Below are positions 17,501 to 26,477 of a stretch of 64,000 nucleotides of DNA, piece by piece. Source of the DNA: Fontisphaera persica. Its GTDB lineage: Bacteria > Verrucomicrobiota > Verrucomicrobiia > Limisphaerales > Fontisphaeraceae. The position numbers were made by a program, and so were the translations under genes. Under the pieces are notes generated by a model. That model was not told the origin of the DNA and ran no database searches. It saw nothing but the letters and a program-made list of their open reading frames with translations. Position 1 is the stretch's first letter, and each line of letters begins with the position of its first letter. Location: NCBI RefSeq assembly GCF_024832785.1, contig NZ_CP116615.1, positions 2,294,001-2,358,000 on the forward strand, read 5' to 3'.

Positions 17501-19664
17501 TTCCATGGAGTTGCTCTCCCGCCTGGGCACCAGCGAGGGAAGCATGGCCTTCAAGTCCAACGTGCTGCGGGTGGCCTCGTTCGTTGAAGATGCCGGGGTG
17601 GATACCATCCAGGGCGTGGCTTTTGATTCCACCACCAGCGGTGTGCTGATGGACCTGGATTACAGCAATTACGCCAGCGACTTTCTGGAATTGCTCGGCC
17701 AGTCGCCCAACGTGGCCGATGTCATCTTCCCCACCACCAATGCCGTCCCCATTCTCTATGCGGCCGGCACCAGTGAAATTGTGGGGATTCGCTCGCCTCC
17801 GCTCGGCACCGATGCCACCGGCCGCGTGGTGTTCCTGGCCTTCCCCATTGACGCCGTGCCTCTGACCGGCCCCGCGCCCAATAACCGCGCCAGTCTGGTG
17901 CGCAACCTGGTGGACTTCCTGGCCCCCGGCGAAGGCGGGCGGGGCGCCATTGCGCTGGACCGCAGCCACTACACCGTGCCCAGCCAGATGATTATTGAGG
18001 TGGGCGACAGTGATTTGGCCGGCCAGGGCACCCTGACCATCACCGTCCGCAGCCCCACCGCCACCAACGGTCTGAATGTCCAGCTAACGGAAACCGTCGG
18101 CCGAGGACTGTTTCGTGGGTTCCTCTCCCTGGTGCCCCCCACTAATGCGCCGACGCCCGGACGGCTGCCTGCCCGCCATGGCGATACCCTGATGGCGGAA
18201 TACTTGGACGCCTCTGCCAATGCCCTCTTGCGCTCTCATGCCCTGGTGGACACGACCCCGCCGGTTATCTCCAATGTGCTCGCCGAACCGGACTACGAGG
18301 ACATCACCATTTCCTGGACCACTTTGGAACCCGCTGAAGCGCTGGTACAATTCGGGGAATCGCCCTCCCCCCTGGCGCTTACCCGCACCGCGTATCGCGC
18401 CACCACCGACACTGACCACGAGTTGATGCTCAACGGACTGTTGCCCGATAAAACCTATTACTTCCAGGTGGTCAGCCGGGACGCCGCCGGCAATGTAACG
18501 GTGGATGACAATCAGGGCCAATACTACGCCGCCCGCACCCTGCGCCCCCGCACCGTACCGCTTGCGGAATCCTTTGATGCCACCGACGGCGGCTGGAGTG
18601 TGTTCAGCGGCGACGACTCCATGACGGACTGGATGTGGGGCGCGCCCAACAACCCGTGGGGAGAAACTGCGGCCCATTCGCCGCCCCACGCCTGGGGCAG
18701 CAACCTCAATGGCCGCCGCCTGGACTGGGCTGAAACCTTCCTTATCAGCCCAGCCATCAACCTCACCGGCGGCAATCAATTCAAACTCCATTTCTGGCAC
18801 AGTTACGATTTCTTGGCCCAGAGCGAATTAGACATACTGGAAACCGGAATCCTGTATGTCTTCACCAATCGTCTGAGTGACCCGGTTACGCTGGCCGAGT
18901 ATTACGATTTCTCCGCCGGATGGACTGCGGAGGAAGTTGACCTCTCGGCTTATGCCGGCCGCACCGTCTATCTAGTCTGGCATTACCTCCTGCTGTCGCT
19001 CGAACCAGCCCCGCGGGCGGGTTGGATGGTGGATGATGTCAGCATCACGGTCACCAATATCACCCCCGGCACCATCATCATCACCAACAACCTGGACCAA
19101 ACCCTCTTTGCCCTCACCGGCCCCGTCAACCGCAGTGGCGCTGGCACCTTTGCCCTTATCACCAACGCACTTCCCGGTGACTACCAGATTCAGTACTCCG
19201 ACGTGCCCTACTACACCAAACCCGCCACCCAAAATGCCCGCCTGGAAAGCGGCCAGACGCTGGTGTTCACCGGCCAATACACCTTTCCTGATACCAATCA
19301 AAACGGTCTTTCCGATGTGTGGGAACAGGAATTCTTGGGCGTGGTGTCACCCGGCTACACTGGCGCCGGTGACACGGATGGTGACGGCATGAGCGACGCC
19401 GCCGAGTTCATTGCCGGCACCAACCCCACCAATGCCCTGTCCCGTCTCGCTTTTACCCCGCCCGGACGCAATCCTGACCGCAGCGTGCAAATTACCTGGC
19501 CCACCCTGCCCGGCCGCGCCTACCGCCTGCACGGCTCCACCAACCTGACCCAGTGGTTTGTGGTGCGCGATTGGCTGCGCGCCAGCAGCAGCTTTCTCAC
19601 CCTGCCCTTGGACAATGCCACCAACCCACCCGCCCTCTGGCTGCGGTTGGAAGTGCGGCCGTAA
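14514..19664 (+). CDS. Giant secreted S8 (subtilisin-like) protease with multidomain C-terminus
   Basis: A 1716-residue exported protease. Signal peptide about residues 1-33, propeptide-like region to about 200, then the S8 domain with catalytic Asp250 (VADSG), His287 (HGHGTHVAG) and Ser491 (GGTSQAGPHVSG). Downstream are a convertase-type beta-sandwich (about 565-690), a beta module (about 700-800), a fibronectin III domain, an alpha/beta domain (TLLLVDDY... GGGLLLASMELL, about 900-1140), a second copy of the beta module (about 1143-1240; FDSDLAGQ versus GDSDLAGQ), a second Fn3, a MAM/jelly-roll-like domain, thrombospondin-3-type calcium loops (DTNQNGLSD, DTDGDGMSD, from about 1592) and a C-terminal beta domain. 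The start is GTG. The S8 domain is certain; the other boundaries are approximate. The substrate is presumably extracellular protein. Confidence 0.92.
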   Translation: MKYLSKGARRRRCGGWALVVLIWLWSLAGALAANREIRLRNERITPPPKTAAASANLVAVPPVNGLFLIQFTGPLQPEWRTELAAQGVDLLWHVPEDAFVARLSEVSVPALTARPYVQWVGEYRPEHKVLQGLFPPLLAAGEQPGRPIRVLLAPRPRPAELAALRRLWPGFERATRTRDTLIWHGWATPQQAQRLAQSPAVLWIERAAQPQLYDEIATKIVAGEDGNIGTRALVHQLGFDGTGVTVSVADSGLDTGRASPIHPDIRGRIGPFFYYGALTDASDEHGHGTHVAGIIAGNAATQETDEYGYLYGLGVAPGVRLVTQRMFDGAGMYEAPPSFATLTRDAVRAGAEIGSNSWGDDTHGRYDLSAMEFDALVRDADELAFGDQPYILEFSAGNAGPGAQTIGSPAVAKNVIATGASQNDRTGFFLFEDGIETMADFSSRGPCEDGRIKPDVVAPGTWIASLKSSFAPEDNAWAPISSYYFYMGGTSQAGPHVSGAAAVFVQYYRMTHTNQTPSPALVKAALIDCAWDMDDTVETGPVPNHDEGWGRVDLTELIGGERRHIMVDQTVTLATGQAWEYRFVVSGSAEPLKVTLTYTDVPGLPAALPALVNDLDVVVIGPDGTRYHGNQIWEGESAPNPPSYDNLNNVEGVRLNAPTPGQYTVRVQARNVPMDARADTPLVDQDFALVISGLLPVPGMGAIFMDRSFYRATDTVKLSLFDSDLAGQSTVSVRIHSATETNGEPVTLTAAGTVGLFTGAVATASGPAASDARLQIAHGDWIEARYLDASANTWRTATAQADFIPPVISSPLITNQLGRMVISWTTDEPASGALYFGVTLTTATNLAAAPRRSTSQEVELTDLIPGQRYFFYLVAEDVAGNRRTNNHAGAGFQFIAVAAPTLLLVDDYTTFPMDDSPGVPLSAYTNALDASGISYAVWPVATRGYPTTNDLKAFKVVWWRLSDSLYGGLYGYQGLLSAQQNTLHQYVQSGGGLLLASMELLSRLGTSEGSMAFKSNVLRVASFVEDAGVDTIQGVAFDSTTSGVLMDLDYSNYASDFLELLGQSPNVADVIFPTTNAVPILYAAGTSEIVGIRSPPLGTDATGRVVFLAFPIDAVPLTGPAPNNRASLVRNLVDFLAPGEGGRGAIALDRSHYTVPSQMIIEVGDSDLAGQGTLTITVRSPTATNGLNVQLTETVGRGLFRGFLSLVPPTNAPTPGRLPARHGDTLMAEYLDASANALLRSHALVDTTPPVISNVLAEPDYEDITISWTTLEPAEALVQFGESPSPLALTRTAYRATTDTDHELMLNGLLPDKTYYFQVVSRDAAGNVTVDDNQGQYYAARTLRPRTVPLAESFDATDGGWSVFSGDDSMTDWMWGAPNNPWGETAAHSPPHAWGSNLNGRRLDWAETFLISPAINLTGGNQFKLHFWHSYDFLAQSELDILETGILYVFTNRLSDPVTLAEYYDFSAGWTAEEVDLSAYAGRTVYLVWHYLLLSLEPAPRAGWMVDDVSITVTNITPGTIIITNNLDQTLFALTGPVNRSGAGTFALITNALPGDYQIQYSDVPYYTKPATQNARLESGQTLVFTGQYTFPDTNQNGLSDVWEQEFLGVVSPGYTGAGDTDGDGMSDAAEFIAGTNPTNALSRLAFTPPGRNPDRSVQITWPTLPGRAYRLHGSTNLTQWFVVRDWLRASSSFLTLPLDNATNPPALWLRLEVRP

Positions 19665-19666
19665 CC

Positions 19667-20254
19667 ATGCTCATCGCCCTGAATAAACCGTTTGGGGTGC
19701 TTTCCCAGTTCACGTCGGATGGCTCGGCCAACCGGACGCTGGCGGATTTTCACCTTCCCCCGCGCGTCTATCCCATTGGCCGGCTGGACGCCGACTCCGA
19801 AGGCCTGCTGCTGCTCAGCGATGAACCCGAATGGAATGCCCGCCTTCTGCATCCCCGCCGTGGTCACCCGCGCGAGTACTGGGCGCAAATTGAGCGCGTG
19901 CCCACCGATGCGGCGCTGCAAAAGCTGGCGTGCGGCGTGGTTGTTCAAGGTCATCGCACGCGTCCCTGCCGGGTGTGGCGCCTGGAACCGCCGCCGGAGG
20001 TGCCGCCACGCGACCCCCCCATCCGTTATCGCAAAAACGTGCCCGATTGCTGGATTGCCCTGGAATTGACCGAAGGGAAAAACCGCCAGGTGCGGCGTAT
20101 GACGGCAGCCATTGGGCATCCCACCCTGCGGTTGATTCGCGTGCGCATCGGTGGGTTCTGGCTGGGGGATTTGCCCGCCGGCCAATGGCGTGTCCTCACC
20201 CCTGCGGAAAGGGAACAAGTCAGCGTCCAACATCCCCTTTCCCCTGCCCCTTAA
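19667..20254 (+). CDS. rluE: 23S rRNA pseudouridine synthase, RluE-like (RsuA/RluB/E/F family)
   Basis: A 195-residue RNA-modifying enzyme that isomerises a uridine in 23S rRNA (position 2457 in the E. coli RluE case). It lacks the N-terminal S4 domain, as RluE does. Family motifs: LIALNKPFGVLSQF at the start, GRLDADSEGLLLL with catalytic Asp41, and EGKNRQVRRM near the C-terminus. The frame is open further upstream into the S8 gene, but the ATG at 19667 begins exactly at the conserved LNKPFG region and is 2 bases after the protease stop, suggesting one transcript. The exact target site is inferred from family only. Confidence 0.87.
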   Translation: MLIALNKPFGVLSQFTSDGSANRTLADFHLPPRVYPIGRLDADSEGLLLLSDEPEWNARLLHPRRGHPREYWAQIERVPTDAALQKLACGVVVQGHRTRPCRVWRLEPPPEVPPRDPPIRYRKNVPDCWIALELTEGKNRQVRRMTAAIGHPTLRLIRVRIGGFWLGDLPAGQWRVLTPAEREQVSVQHPLSPAP

Positions 20255-20281
20255 AGTGCCGGGTTTGATTTGGACTTCGGA

Positions 20282-20305
20282 TTTTCGCCAGGGCTCTGGC
20301 GAAAA
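20282..20305. other. Perfect 10-bp hairpin between rluE and argC
   Basis: TTTTCGCCAG, a GGCT loop and CTGGCGAAAA form an uninterrupted stem. It lacks a U-tract on either strand, so it is not a classical terminator on +; it may still end the rluE transcript or protect its 3' end. The same gap carries the likely argC -10 element (AATAAT, 20368-20373). Confidence 0.5.
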
Positions 20306-20381
20306 CCCGGCCTGGTTCACGCGGAGGTCCCGCTCGCCTTTCTGCTGGATAATTTTGGCGGGCGGCCAATAATCGCCCGCC

Positions 20382-21464
20382 ATGATGAGTGCGTTGAATC
20401 AGGCTCAGACAGTGCGGGTGGCCATTGTGGGCGCCTCCGGTTACTCCGGCGAAGAACTGGTGCGGCTTTTACTGGGACACCCGGCCGTGAAACTGACGGC
20501 GGTCACTTCCCGCCAATATGCAGGTCAGCCATTGACCCAGGTCTTTCCGCGTTTCGCCGCCCTGCCCAAGGCGCGGGACATCTCTTTTGTTGAGCCGGCC
20601 GTCGAGCATCTGGCCCGCGAGGCGGACATTGTGTTTCTGGCATTGCCGCACGGTGTGGCGGCCGAGTTTGCCCAGCCCCTGTTGGCGGCCGGGCGGCGGG
20701 TGATTGACTTGAGCGCAGATTTCCGCTTGCGCGATGCCGCCGTGTACAAAGATTTTTACGGGCATGACCACCCCGCCCCCCAACTCCTGGCGCAAGCGGT
20801 TTATGCGCTGCCAGAGGTGTACCGCGAGGCCATTCGCGGGGCGCAACTCATCGCCTGCCCTGGCTGTTATCCCACCAGCATACTCCTGCCGCTGATTCCC
20901 TTGTTGCGGGCCGGCCTGGTCTCGCCACAGGGCATCATTGCCAATTCCCTGAGTGGCGTGAGCGGCGCCGGACGGAAGGCCGAGCTGGATTATCTGTTCT
21001 GCGAATGCAACGAAAGCGTGCGCGCTTACGGCATTCCCAAACACCGGCATCTCTCTGAAATCGAGCAGGAACTCTCCCTGGCGGCCGGGCAACCAGTCAC
21101 CATTCAATTTACGCCGCACCTCATTCCGGTGAACCGGGGCATACTCACCACGCTGTATTTGACCCCGACAACCTCAGCACAAGGCGCCGAAGCTGCCGCC
21201 GCCCTCAACCGCCGAGTGGCGGAATGTTATGCCCAGGCCTATGCCCATGAGCCTTTTGTGCGCCGACTGGAAGGCAAGGCTCTACCCGATACCAAGCATG
21301 TTACCGGCACCAATTTCCTCGACCTCGCCTGGCGGGTGGACCCGCGCACCGGAAGGTTGCTGGTCATCAGTGCGGAAGACAATCTGGTCAAGGGCGCCAG
21401 CGGCCAGGCCGTGCAAGCCATGAACATTGCCTGCGGCTTCCCGGAAACCACCGGTCTGTTTTGA
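20382..21464 (+). CDS. argC: N-acetyl-gamma-glutamyl-phosphate reductase
   Basis: A 360-residue enzyme of arginine synthesis that reduces N-acetylglutamyl phosphate to the semialdehyde with NADPH. The Rossmann start is VRVAIVGASGYSGEEL, the catalytic Cys162 lies in CPGCYPTS, and the PHLIPVNRGI block provides the active-site His. Length is near that of the type 1 ArgC enzymes (about 345). Its ATG follows an AATAAT -10-like element by only 8 bases and has no ribosome-binding site, which may mean a leaderless transcript. No other arg gene adjoins it; argG lies about 9 kb downstream on the other strand. Confidence 0.95.
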   Translation: MMSALNQAQTVRVAIVGASGYSGEELVRLLLGHPAVKLTAVTSRQYAGQPLTQVFPRFAALPKARDISFVEPAVEHLAREADIVFLALPHGVAAEFAQPLLAAGRRVIDLSADFRLRDAAVYKDFYGHDHPAPQLLAQAVYALPEVYREAIRGAQLIACPGCYPTSILLPLIPLLRAGLVSPQGIIANSLSGVSGAGRKAELDYLFCECNESVRAYGIPKHRHLSEIEQELSLAAGQPVTIQFTPHLIPVNRGILTTLYLTPTTSAQGAEAAAALNRRVAECYAQAYAHEPFVRRLEGKALPDTKHVTGTNFLDLAWRVDPRTGRLLVISAEDNLVKGASGQAVQAMNIACGFPETTGLF

Positions 21465-21530
21465 GGTGGCGGGGAATCCTTTGGCCGTTCGCCGCTCTCC
21501 GCCAAAAGACATGTTTTCTGCCTGATGTCA

Positions 21531-21560
21531 TTGACCCACCCTGTGGGGAGAGAGTAAATT
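21531..21560 (+). promoter_or_regulatory. Candidate sigma70 promoter of nfeD, leaderless
   Basis: TTGACC (21531-21536), an 18-base spacer and TAAATT (21555-21560). The ATG of the NfeD gene begins at 21567, so the predicted transcription start falls on the start codon itself. Confidence 0.45.
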
Positions 21561-21566
21561 AATGAC

Positions 21567-22862
21567 ATGGTACACAGGCTGTTCTTGGGGTGCCTGTTGG
21601 GGCTGGCATGCAGCGGCTGGAGCGCTGAACAGGCCGCAATTATTCAAATTAAAGGGGCCATAGGCCCGGCCACCGCGAGCTACATCAGCCGCGCCATTCG
21701 TGTGGCCGCTGAGGCCAAAGCCCAGTGCCTCATCATCCAACTGGATACCCCCGGCGGCTTGTTGGACAGCACCAAGGACATTGTGCAGTCCTTCTACGAT
21801 TCGCCGGTCCCCACGGTGGTCTATGTCGCCCCTTCGGGCGCCAGTGCCGGCAGCGCCGGATGCTTCATCACGCTGGCCGCGGACATTGCCGCCATGGCGC
21901 CGAATACCACCATCGGGGCCGCCCACCCCGTGGCCATGGGGGGCGGCGGGAGCGACCAAAAACCCGATGAGGTGATGAAGCAGAAAATGGAGAGCTTTGC
22001 CACCAGCTTCATCGAAAGCATTGCCCACCGGCGCCAGCGCAATGTGGAATGGGCCAAGGCCTCCGTGCGTGAAAGCGCCAGCCTCACCGCCGAGCAGGCG
22101 CTGGAGAAAAAGGTGATTGATTTGCTTGCCAAGGATGTCACCGACCTGTTGCAGCAAATGGAGGGACGTCAGGTCCAGGGGCGCACGTTGAAAACCAAGG
22201 AAGCCCAGGTAATGCCCATTCCGATGATTACCCGCGAGCGCGTCTTCCAGATGCTCTGGCGGCCGGAAATCATGTTCATCCTGATGCTCATGGCCGTTTA
22301 TGGCATCCTGGGTGAACTGAGCAATCCCGGCGCCATTTTGCCGGGGGTGGTGGGGGCCATTTCGCTGATTCTGGCCCTTTATCTGGCGGCGGTGTTGCCG
22401 GTGAATGTGGCCGGGGTGGCGTTGCTGCTGCTGGCGGTGGGATTGTTCATCGCTGATATTTACGCCACCACCCACGGAGTGCTCACCGTGGGCGGCATCA
22501 TCAGCTTCTTCCTGGGGGCCCTCATGCTGTTTGACCGGACGGAGCCGCTGTGGCGGTTGTCGCTGGGCATGATTATTCCCGCCACGCTGATTACCGCCGC
22601 CTTTTTCATTTTGGTGGTGGGGGCCGGCTTGAAAGCCCAATTCCTCAGCCCCAAAACCGGCAAGGAAAGCATGATTGGGCAAACCGCACGGGTCATCGCC
22701 GCCACCGGCCCCGGCGCCGCCCGGGTTTTTGTCGAAGGTGAATACTGGAATGCCGTCAGCCCAGAGGACCTCGCCCCCGGCCAACAGGTGGAGATTGAGG
22801 CGGTGGAAGGGCTGACGCTCAAAGTAAAACCCAAATCCTCAACCCAGGAGAAACAGCCATGA
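21567..22862 (+). CDS. nfeD: NfeD-family membrane-bound serine protease (ClpP class)
   Basis: A 431-residue membrane protease thought to act with an SPFH partner in envelope quality control. Layout: signal peptide (about 1-19), a ClpP-class protease domain (about 22-200) with [17 protein letters not shown] and SGASAGSAG (Ser93 or Ser96 as nucleophile) and Lys138/Lys140 as the second member of a Ser-Lys dyad, four or more membrane helices (about 225-360), and a C-terminal NfeD OB-fold (about 365-431). The start is the ATG at 21567. Its stop overlaps the slipin ATG by four bases, the usual NfeD-slipin arrangement. Confidence 0.92.
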   Translation: MVHRLFLGCLLGLACSGWSAEQAAIIQIKGAIGPATASYISRAIRVAAEAKAQCLIIQLDTPGGLLDSTKDIVQSFYDSPVPTVVYVAPSGASAGSAGCFITLAADIAAMAPNTTIGAAHPVAMGGGGSDQKPDEVMKQKMESFATSFIESIAHRRQRNVEWAKASVRESASLTAEQALEKKVIDLLAKDVTDLLQQMEGRQVQGRTLKTKEAQVMPIPMITRERVFQMLWRPEIMFILMLMAVYGILGELSNPGAILPGVVGAISLILALYLAAVLPVNVAGVALLLLAVGLFIADIYATTHGVLTVGGIISFFLGALMLFDRTEPLWRLSLGMIIPATLITAAFFILVVGAGLKAQFLSPKTGKESMIGQTARVIAATGPGAARVFVEGEYWNAVSPEDLAPGQQVEIEAVEGLTLKVKPKSSTQEKQP

Positions 22863-23653
22863 ACATGTTGGAAAAACTGATGGGCGCCCTCGGATGGATT
22901 ATTCCGGTTGTTGTGCTTGCCTCACTGGTGTTACCTTCCATGATTCGGGTGCTGCGCGAGTACGAGCGCGGCGTCATCTTCCGGCTGGGCAAACTGCTCG
23001 GCGCCAAGGGGCCGGGGCTGATTTTCCTCATCCCCGTCGTAGACCGCATGGTCAAGGTGGATTTGCGTGTCGTCACCATTGACGTGCCGCGCCAGGAGGT
23101 GATGACCCGCGACAATGTGCCCGTCACCGTGGATGCCGTGGTCTATTTCCGGGTGGTGGACCCCAATGCGGCGGTGGTCAAGGTGGAGCATTATTTGCGC
23201 GCCACCGCCCTCATGGCCCAAACCACCTTGCGCAGCGTGCTCGGCCAGGCCGAGCTGGATGAATTGCTGGCCCATCGGGAAAAAATCAACCAGACCTTGC
23301 AGGAAATTCTCGACCGCCAGACCGATGCATGGGGCATTAAAGTGACCTCGGTGGAAGTGCGCGATGTGGTGCTGCCCGATGGCATGAAGCGCGCCATGGC
23401 CAAGCAGGCCGAGACCGAGCGCGAGCGGCGCGCCAAAATCATCAACGCTGAAGGTGAATTTCAGGCGGCGGAAAAGCTCGTGCAGGCGGCCGCCATGATT
23501 AGCAAGGAACCGGTGGCCCTCCAATTGCGTTTCCTGCAAACCATGCGTGAAATCTCCAGCGAGCACAATACCACCACCTTCCTGCCCCTGCCCATTGACT
23601 TGTTCTCCGCCTTCATCAAGAAAATGGAGGAACCCCCGCGACGGGAAGGGTAA
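22859..23653 (+). CDS. Slipin (stomatin/prohibitin-family SPFH protein)
   Basis: A 264-residue membrane-anchored scaffold protein. An N-terminal hydrophobic segment (about 11-28) is followed by the SPFH core: [55 protein letters not shown], then a helical region with [21 protein letters not shown], and FLPLPIDLF at the C-terminus. It is translationally coupled to nfeD (ATGA overlap, with GGAG about 10 bases upstream). Family knowledge indicates oligomeric microdomain scaffolding and that the NfeD partner cleaves slipin's C-terminal region. Confidence 0.93.
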   Translation: MNMLEKLMGALGWIIPVVVLASLVLPSMIRVLREYERGVIFRLGKLLGAKGPGLIFLIPVVDRMVKVDLRVVTIDVPRQEVMTRDNVPVTVDAVVYFRVVDPNAAVVKVEHYLRATALMAQTTLRSVLGQAELDELLAHREKINQTLQEILDRQTDAWGIKVTSVEVRDVVLPDGMKRAMAKQAETERERRAKIINAEGEFQAAEKLVQAAAMISKEPVALQLRFLQTMREISSEHNTTTFLPLPIDLFSAFIKKMEEPPRREG

Positions 23654-23689
23654 GCAGGCGCTGAAGATGGGCCGGCGCGTCAATTCCGG

Positions 23690-23718
23690 TTGAAAAATCC
23701 GCCCGCCGGCGGCATCTT
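23690..23718 (+). promoter_or_regulatory. Candidate promoter of leuD, leaderless
   Basis: TTGAAA (23690-23695), a 17-base GC-rich spacer and CATCTT (23713-23718). The leuD ATG is at 23726, 8 bases past the -10 element. The -10 match is weak, so this is a candidate only. Confidence 0.35.
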
Positions 23719-23725
23719 ACCCCCC

Positions 23726-24280
23726 ATGCAAAGTGTGATTAAGGGTCCGGTCTATGTGGTGCGGGACAACATTGACACTGACCAGATTATTCCCGCGCAG
23801 TTTTTGAATCTCGTGCCCACCATTCCGGCTGAGTACGAGAAACTGGGCAGCTTTGCCCTGTGGGGCCTGCCGGAGTCGCAATACCCCATCCGCTATGTCA
23901 AGGAAGGCCAGCTCGACAGCGAATACCCCATTGTCATTGCCGGACGCAATTTCGGTTGTGGCAGCTCCCGGGAACACGCGCCCATCGCCCTGGGCTCCGC
24001 CGGCTGCCGCGCCGTGGTGGCCGAGAGTTTTGCGCGCATTTTCTTCCGCAACTGCGTGGCCACCGGCGAACTTTACCCCTGCGAAAGCGTGGACCGGTTA
24101 TGTGAAATCCTGCAAACCGGGGACGTAGTCACCATAGATTTGGACGCCGGCACCGTCACCGTCGAGGCCACCGGCAAAGTTTTCAAGCTCAAGCCGCTGG
24201 GCGATGTGCGCCCCGTGGTGGACGCCGGCGGGTTGTTTAATTACGCCCGCAAAACCGGCATGATTCCCAGTCGAAGCTGA
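23726..24280 (+). CDS. leuD: 3-isopropylmalate dehydratase small subunit
   Basis: A 184-residue swivelling-domain subunit of isopropylmalate isomerase, which converts 2- to 3-isopropylmalate in leucine synthesis together with LeuC. The N-terminus has NIDTDQIIPAQF; the substrate loop FGCGSSREHAP is intact; VVAESFARIFFRNC follows. The length and bacterial-type N-terminus fit the LeuD/HacB small-subunit group. The frame is open to a TTG at 23690, but the ATG at 23726 starts at the expected place. No leuC is adjacent, so the large subunit must be encoded elsewhere. Confidence 0.93.
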   Translation: MQSVIKGPVYVVRDNIDTDQIIPAQFLNLVPTIPAEYEKLGSFALWGLPESQYPIRYVKEGQLDSEYPIVIAGRNFGCGSSREHAPIALGSAGCRAVVAESFARIFFRNCVATGELYPCESVDRLCEILQTGDVVTIDLDAGTVTVEATGKVFKLKPLGDVRPVVDAGGLFNYARKTGMIPSRS

Positions 24281-24313
24281 AACCAATCCGGCGCCAAAAT
24301 ACGCTTCAACAAA

Positions 24314-24348
24314 CAAGGCGCTTCCTTGCGGAAGCGCCTTGTTGTTTT
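24314..24348. terminator. Bidirectional intrinsic terminator between leuD and tsf
   Basis: A 12-bp GC-rich stem (CAAGGCGCTTCC with its complement, TTGC loop, 24314-24341) followed by TTGTTTT on the plus strand. It lies between the convergent leuD and tsf genes; on the minus strand the stem is followed by a looser T-rich stretch, so it can serve both. Confidence 0.88.
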
Positions 24349-24373
24349 AAGTGAAGGTTACGGTGTCGCAGCA

Positions 24374-25213
24374 TCAGGCTGTCGTCTCACCCACCTGGAA
24401 GCGGACAAAGCGGCGCACCGTAATCTTGTCGCCTAATTGCTTTGCCACCTCCTCGATGTACTTGCCCACGCTGATTTCGCCGTTGCGTTTGACGAAACCC
24501 TGGTCCACCAGACAGTAACCCTGATAGAACTTCTCCAGTTTGCCCGCCACAATCTTCTCAATGGCCTGGGGCGGCTTGCCCTTGGCCTGCTCGGCGGCGA
24601 TTTCGCGCTCCTTGGCCACCACGTCCGCCGGAGCCTGCTCGCGCGACACCACATACGGATGCCCCGCCGCAATTTGCAGCGTGATGTCCTTCACCAGCTC
24701 GCGGAATTGTTCTGTCCCGACGGTGGCTTCCTTCTCCGCACCCACTTCCACCAGCACGCCCAACTTGCCGCCGGTGTGGATGTAGGCGGCCACCATGCCA
24801 TGGCCGCTCACTTCGATGCGCGCATGCCGGGCAATGGCAATCTTTTCGCGGATGGCGTTGAAAATGGCCAGCCGGTCCGGCTCCAGGTCCACCTGAGGGT
24901 CCGCCGCCAGCTTCCGGGCGCATTCCTCCGCAAACTTGATGAAGCTCTCGTTGCGCGCCACAAAGTCCGTGATGCAGTTGACCTCGATAAGCACGCCCAC
25001 GCGCGCGCCGGGCGCGATATATTGGGCAATCACACCCTCGCGCGCCTCGCGGCCTTCCATCTTGGCGGCGCCGGCAATGCCTTTCTTGCGCAGGTATTCC
25101 ACCGCCGCTTTCAAGTCGCCGTTGGTTTCCACCAATGCCTTTTTGCAATCCATCATGCCCACGTTGGTCATCGCCCGCAATTGCGCGACCAGGGCAGCAG
25201 TAATCTCAGCCAT
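24374..25213 (-). CDS. tsf: Elongation factor Ts
   Basis: A 279-residue guanine nucleotide exchange factor for EF-Tu. The UBA-like N-terminus (ALVAQLRAMTNVGMMDCKKAL) and the conserved NCITDFVARNESF stretch of the EF-Ts core identify it, followed by two core subdomains and the C-terminal KITVRRFVRFQVGE. Length is normal for the family. It is transcribed 48 bases behind rpsB in the common rpsB-tsf order. Confidence 0.97.
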   Translation of the reverse strand: MAEITAALVAQLRAMTNVGMMDCKKALVETNGDLKAAVEYLRKKGIAGAAKMEGREAREGVIAQYIAPGARVGVLIEVNCITDFVARNESFIKFAEECARKLAADPQVDLEPDRLAIFNAIREKIAIARHARIEVSGHGMVAAYIHTGGKLGVLVEVGAEKEATVGTEQFRELVKDITLQIAAGHPYVVSREQAPADVVAKEREIAAEQAKGKPPQAIEKIVAGKLEKFYQGYCLVDQGFVKRNGEISVGKYIEEVAKQLGDKITVRRFVRFQVGETTA

Positions 25214-25261
25214 AATGCATTAACTCCAATTCCTGGGTTGAAGGTTGGTAAAATCTCCGGC

Positions 25262-26065
25262 TCAAGCCGTTGGCGCCGGGGCCGGGGCCGGGGCCGCCAC
25301 CACGGGCGCCGGGGCGGTCGGCGTCGGAGCTTCCTCGGCCGGTTTCTGACGGGAACGGCCCGCTTCCAGTTCGGTCCTGGCCTTGGCAATAGTGGCCACG
25401 ACGGTGTTCAAAATCAACCGCACCGAGCGAATGGCGTCATCGTTGCCCGCAATGGGGTAAGTGATGGGATCCGGATCGCAGTTGGTATCCACAATCGCCA
25501 CAATGGGAATCTTCATCCGGACCGCCTCGGCCACGGCGTTGTGCTCGCGCCGTACGTCCACCACAAACATGGCCGCCGGGGGGCGGTGCATGTCGCGGAT
25601 GCCGTCCAGATACTTGAACAACCGGCTGTGCTCGCGCCGGATTTTCGATTGCTCCTGCTTGCCGTAACCGGCCAGCGTGCCATCCGCATCCATCTTCTCA
25701 ATCTGCTTCATGCGCTTGATGGAATTGCTGATGGTCGCAAAATTCGTCAACGTGCCGCCCAGCCAGCGCTCGGTCACAAAGAACTGCCCGCAGGCCTTGG
25801 CCGCTTCTTTCACCGCCTCCTGGGCCTGCTTTTTGGTGCCCACAAACAGCACCGACCCGCCCTTGCGCACGGTGTCATACAAAAAGTCACACGCCGTCTC
25901 CAACTGGGCCAGCGTCTTGCTCAGGTCAATAATGTGGATGCCGTTGCGCGCGTCGAAAATGAACGGGCGCATCTTGGGATTCCACCGGCGGGTCTGATGC
26001 CCAAAGTGCACCCCCGCCTCCAGCAGTTCTTTTACACCGACAGTGATCTTGGCTTGGCTCGTCAT
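25262..26065 (-). CDS. rpsB: 30S ribosomal protein S2
   Basis: A 267-residue S2 protein of the small subunit. Typical blocks: [60 protein letters not shown] and the C-terminal [26 protein letters not shown]. After about residue 230 it carries an Ala/Pro/Thr-rich low-complexity tail of about 22 residues, absent from E. coli S2. First gene of the rpsB-tsf unit; its leader would be about 150 bases if the candidate promoter at 26220-26247 is used. Confidence 0.97.
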   Translation of the reverse strand: MTSQAKITVGVKELLEAGVHFGHQTRRWNPKMRPFIFDARNGIHIIDLSKTLAQLETACDFLYDTVRKGGSVLFVGTKKQAQEAVKEAAKACGQFFVTERWLGGTLTNFATISNSIKRMKQIEKMDADGTLAGYGKQEQSKIRREHSRLFKYLDGIRDMHRPPAAMFVVDVRREHNAVAEAVRMKIPIVAIVDTNCDPDPITYPIAGNDDAIRSVRLILNTVVATIAKARTELEAGRSRQKPAEEAPTPTAPAPVVAAPAPAPAPTA

Positions 26066-26219
26066 GCAATTGTTCCATTAGGTTGCCAGCCGGCGTTGTG
26101 CGCCAGCCATCCCGCGGAACCCGGGATTATCTACCGTTGTTGTTATGGCCGCCGCGCCCAGATGGACGCGGTACACATTAAGGCCGTTCACCCTTTGCGG
26201 TTGCCCGCAAGGAGCCGGA

Positions 26220-26247
26220 AACATAGCAAATCCCGGCCTCCCGGCAA
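26220..26247 (-). promoter_or_regulatory. Candidate rpsB promoter inside a 412-base gap
   Basis: On the minus strand TTGCCG (26242-26247), a 16-base spacer and TATGTT (26220-26225), each matching the consensus at four of six positions. The gap between kdtA and rpsB (26066-26477) contains no convincing gene: open frames there show no recognisable protein. It therefore holds the rpsB promoter and leader and the end of the kdtA transcript; no clear terminator is visible. Confidence 0.35.
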
Positions 26248-26477
26248 CAGGAAATTTTGCGGCCCAAATTGGGGCTTGGCCACCCCTCCCCTCCAGGGTC
26301 AGGCAACCTCGCCCACTCCATCGGGAGGATGCCCGATTGCGGATGAGAAATGGCGGTCGCGCACGAATTTTCCTTGCCAGCCCAGGCGTTTTTTGCTTGG
26401 ATAACGGCACCCAAACAAACCGGACTTGGCAGGCGCGTTGTGCTCGTCGGCCATCTTCCCAAACAACCAAACGCCTT

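Noticed and set aside
24437-26404. Plus-strand open frame (655 codons) opposite tsf and rpsB
   Set aside because: Opposes two universally conserved genes; no domain recognised.
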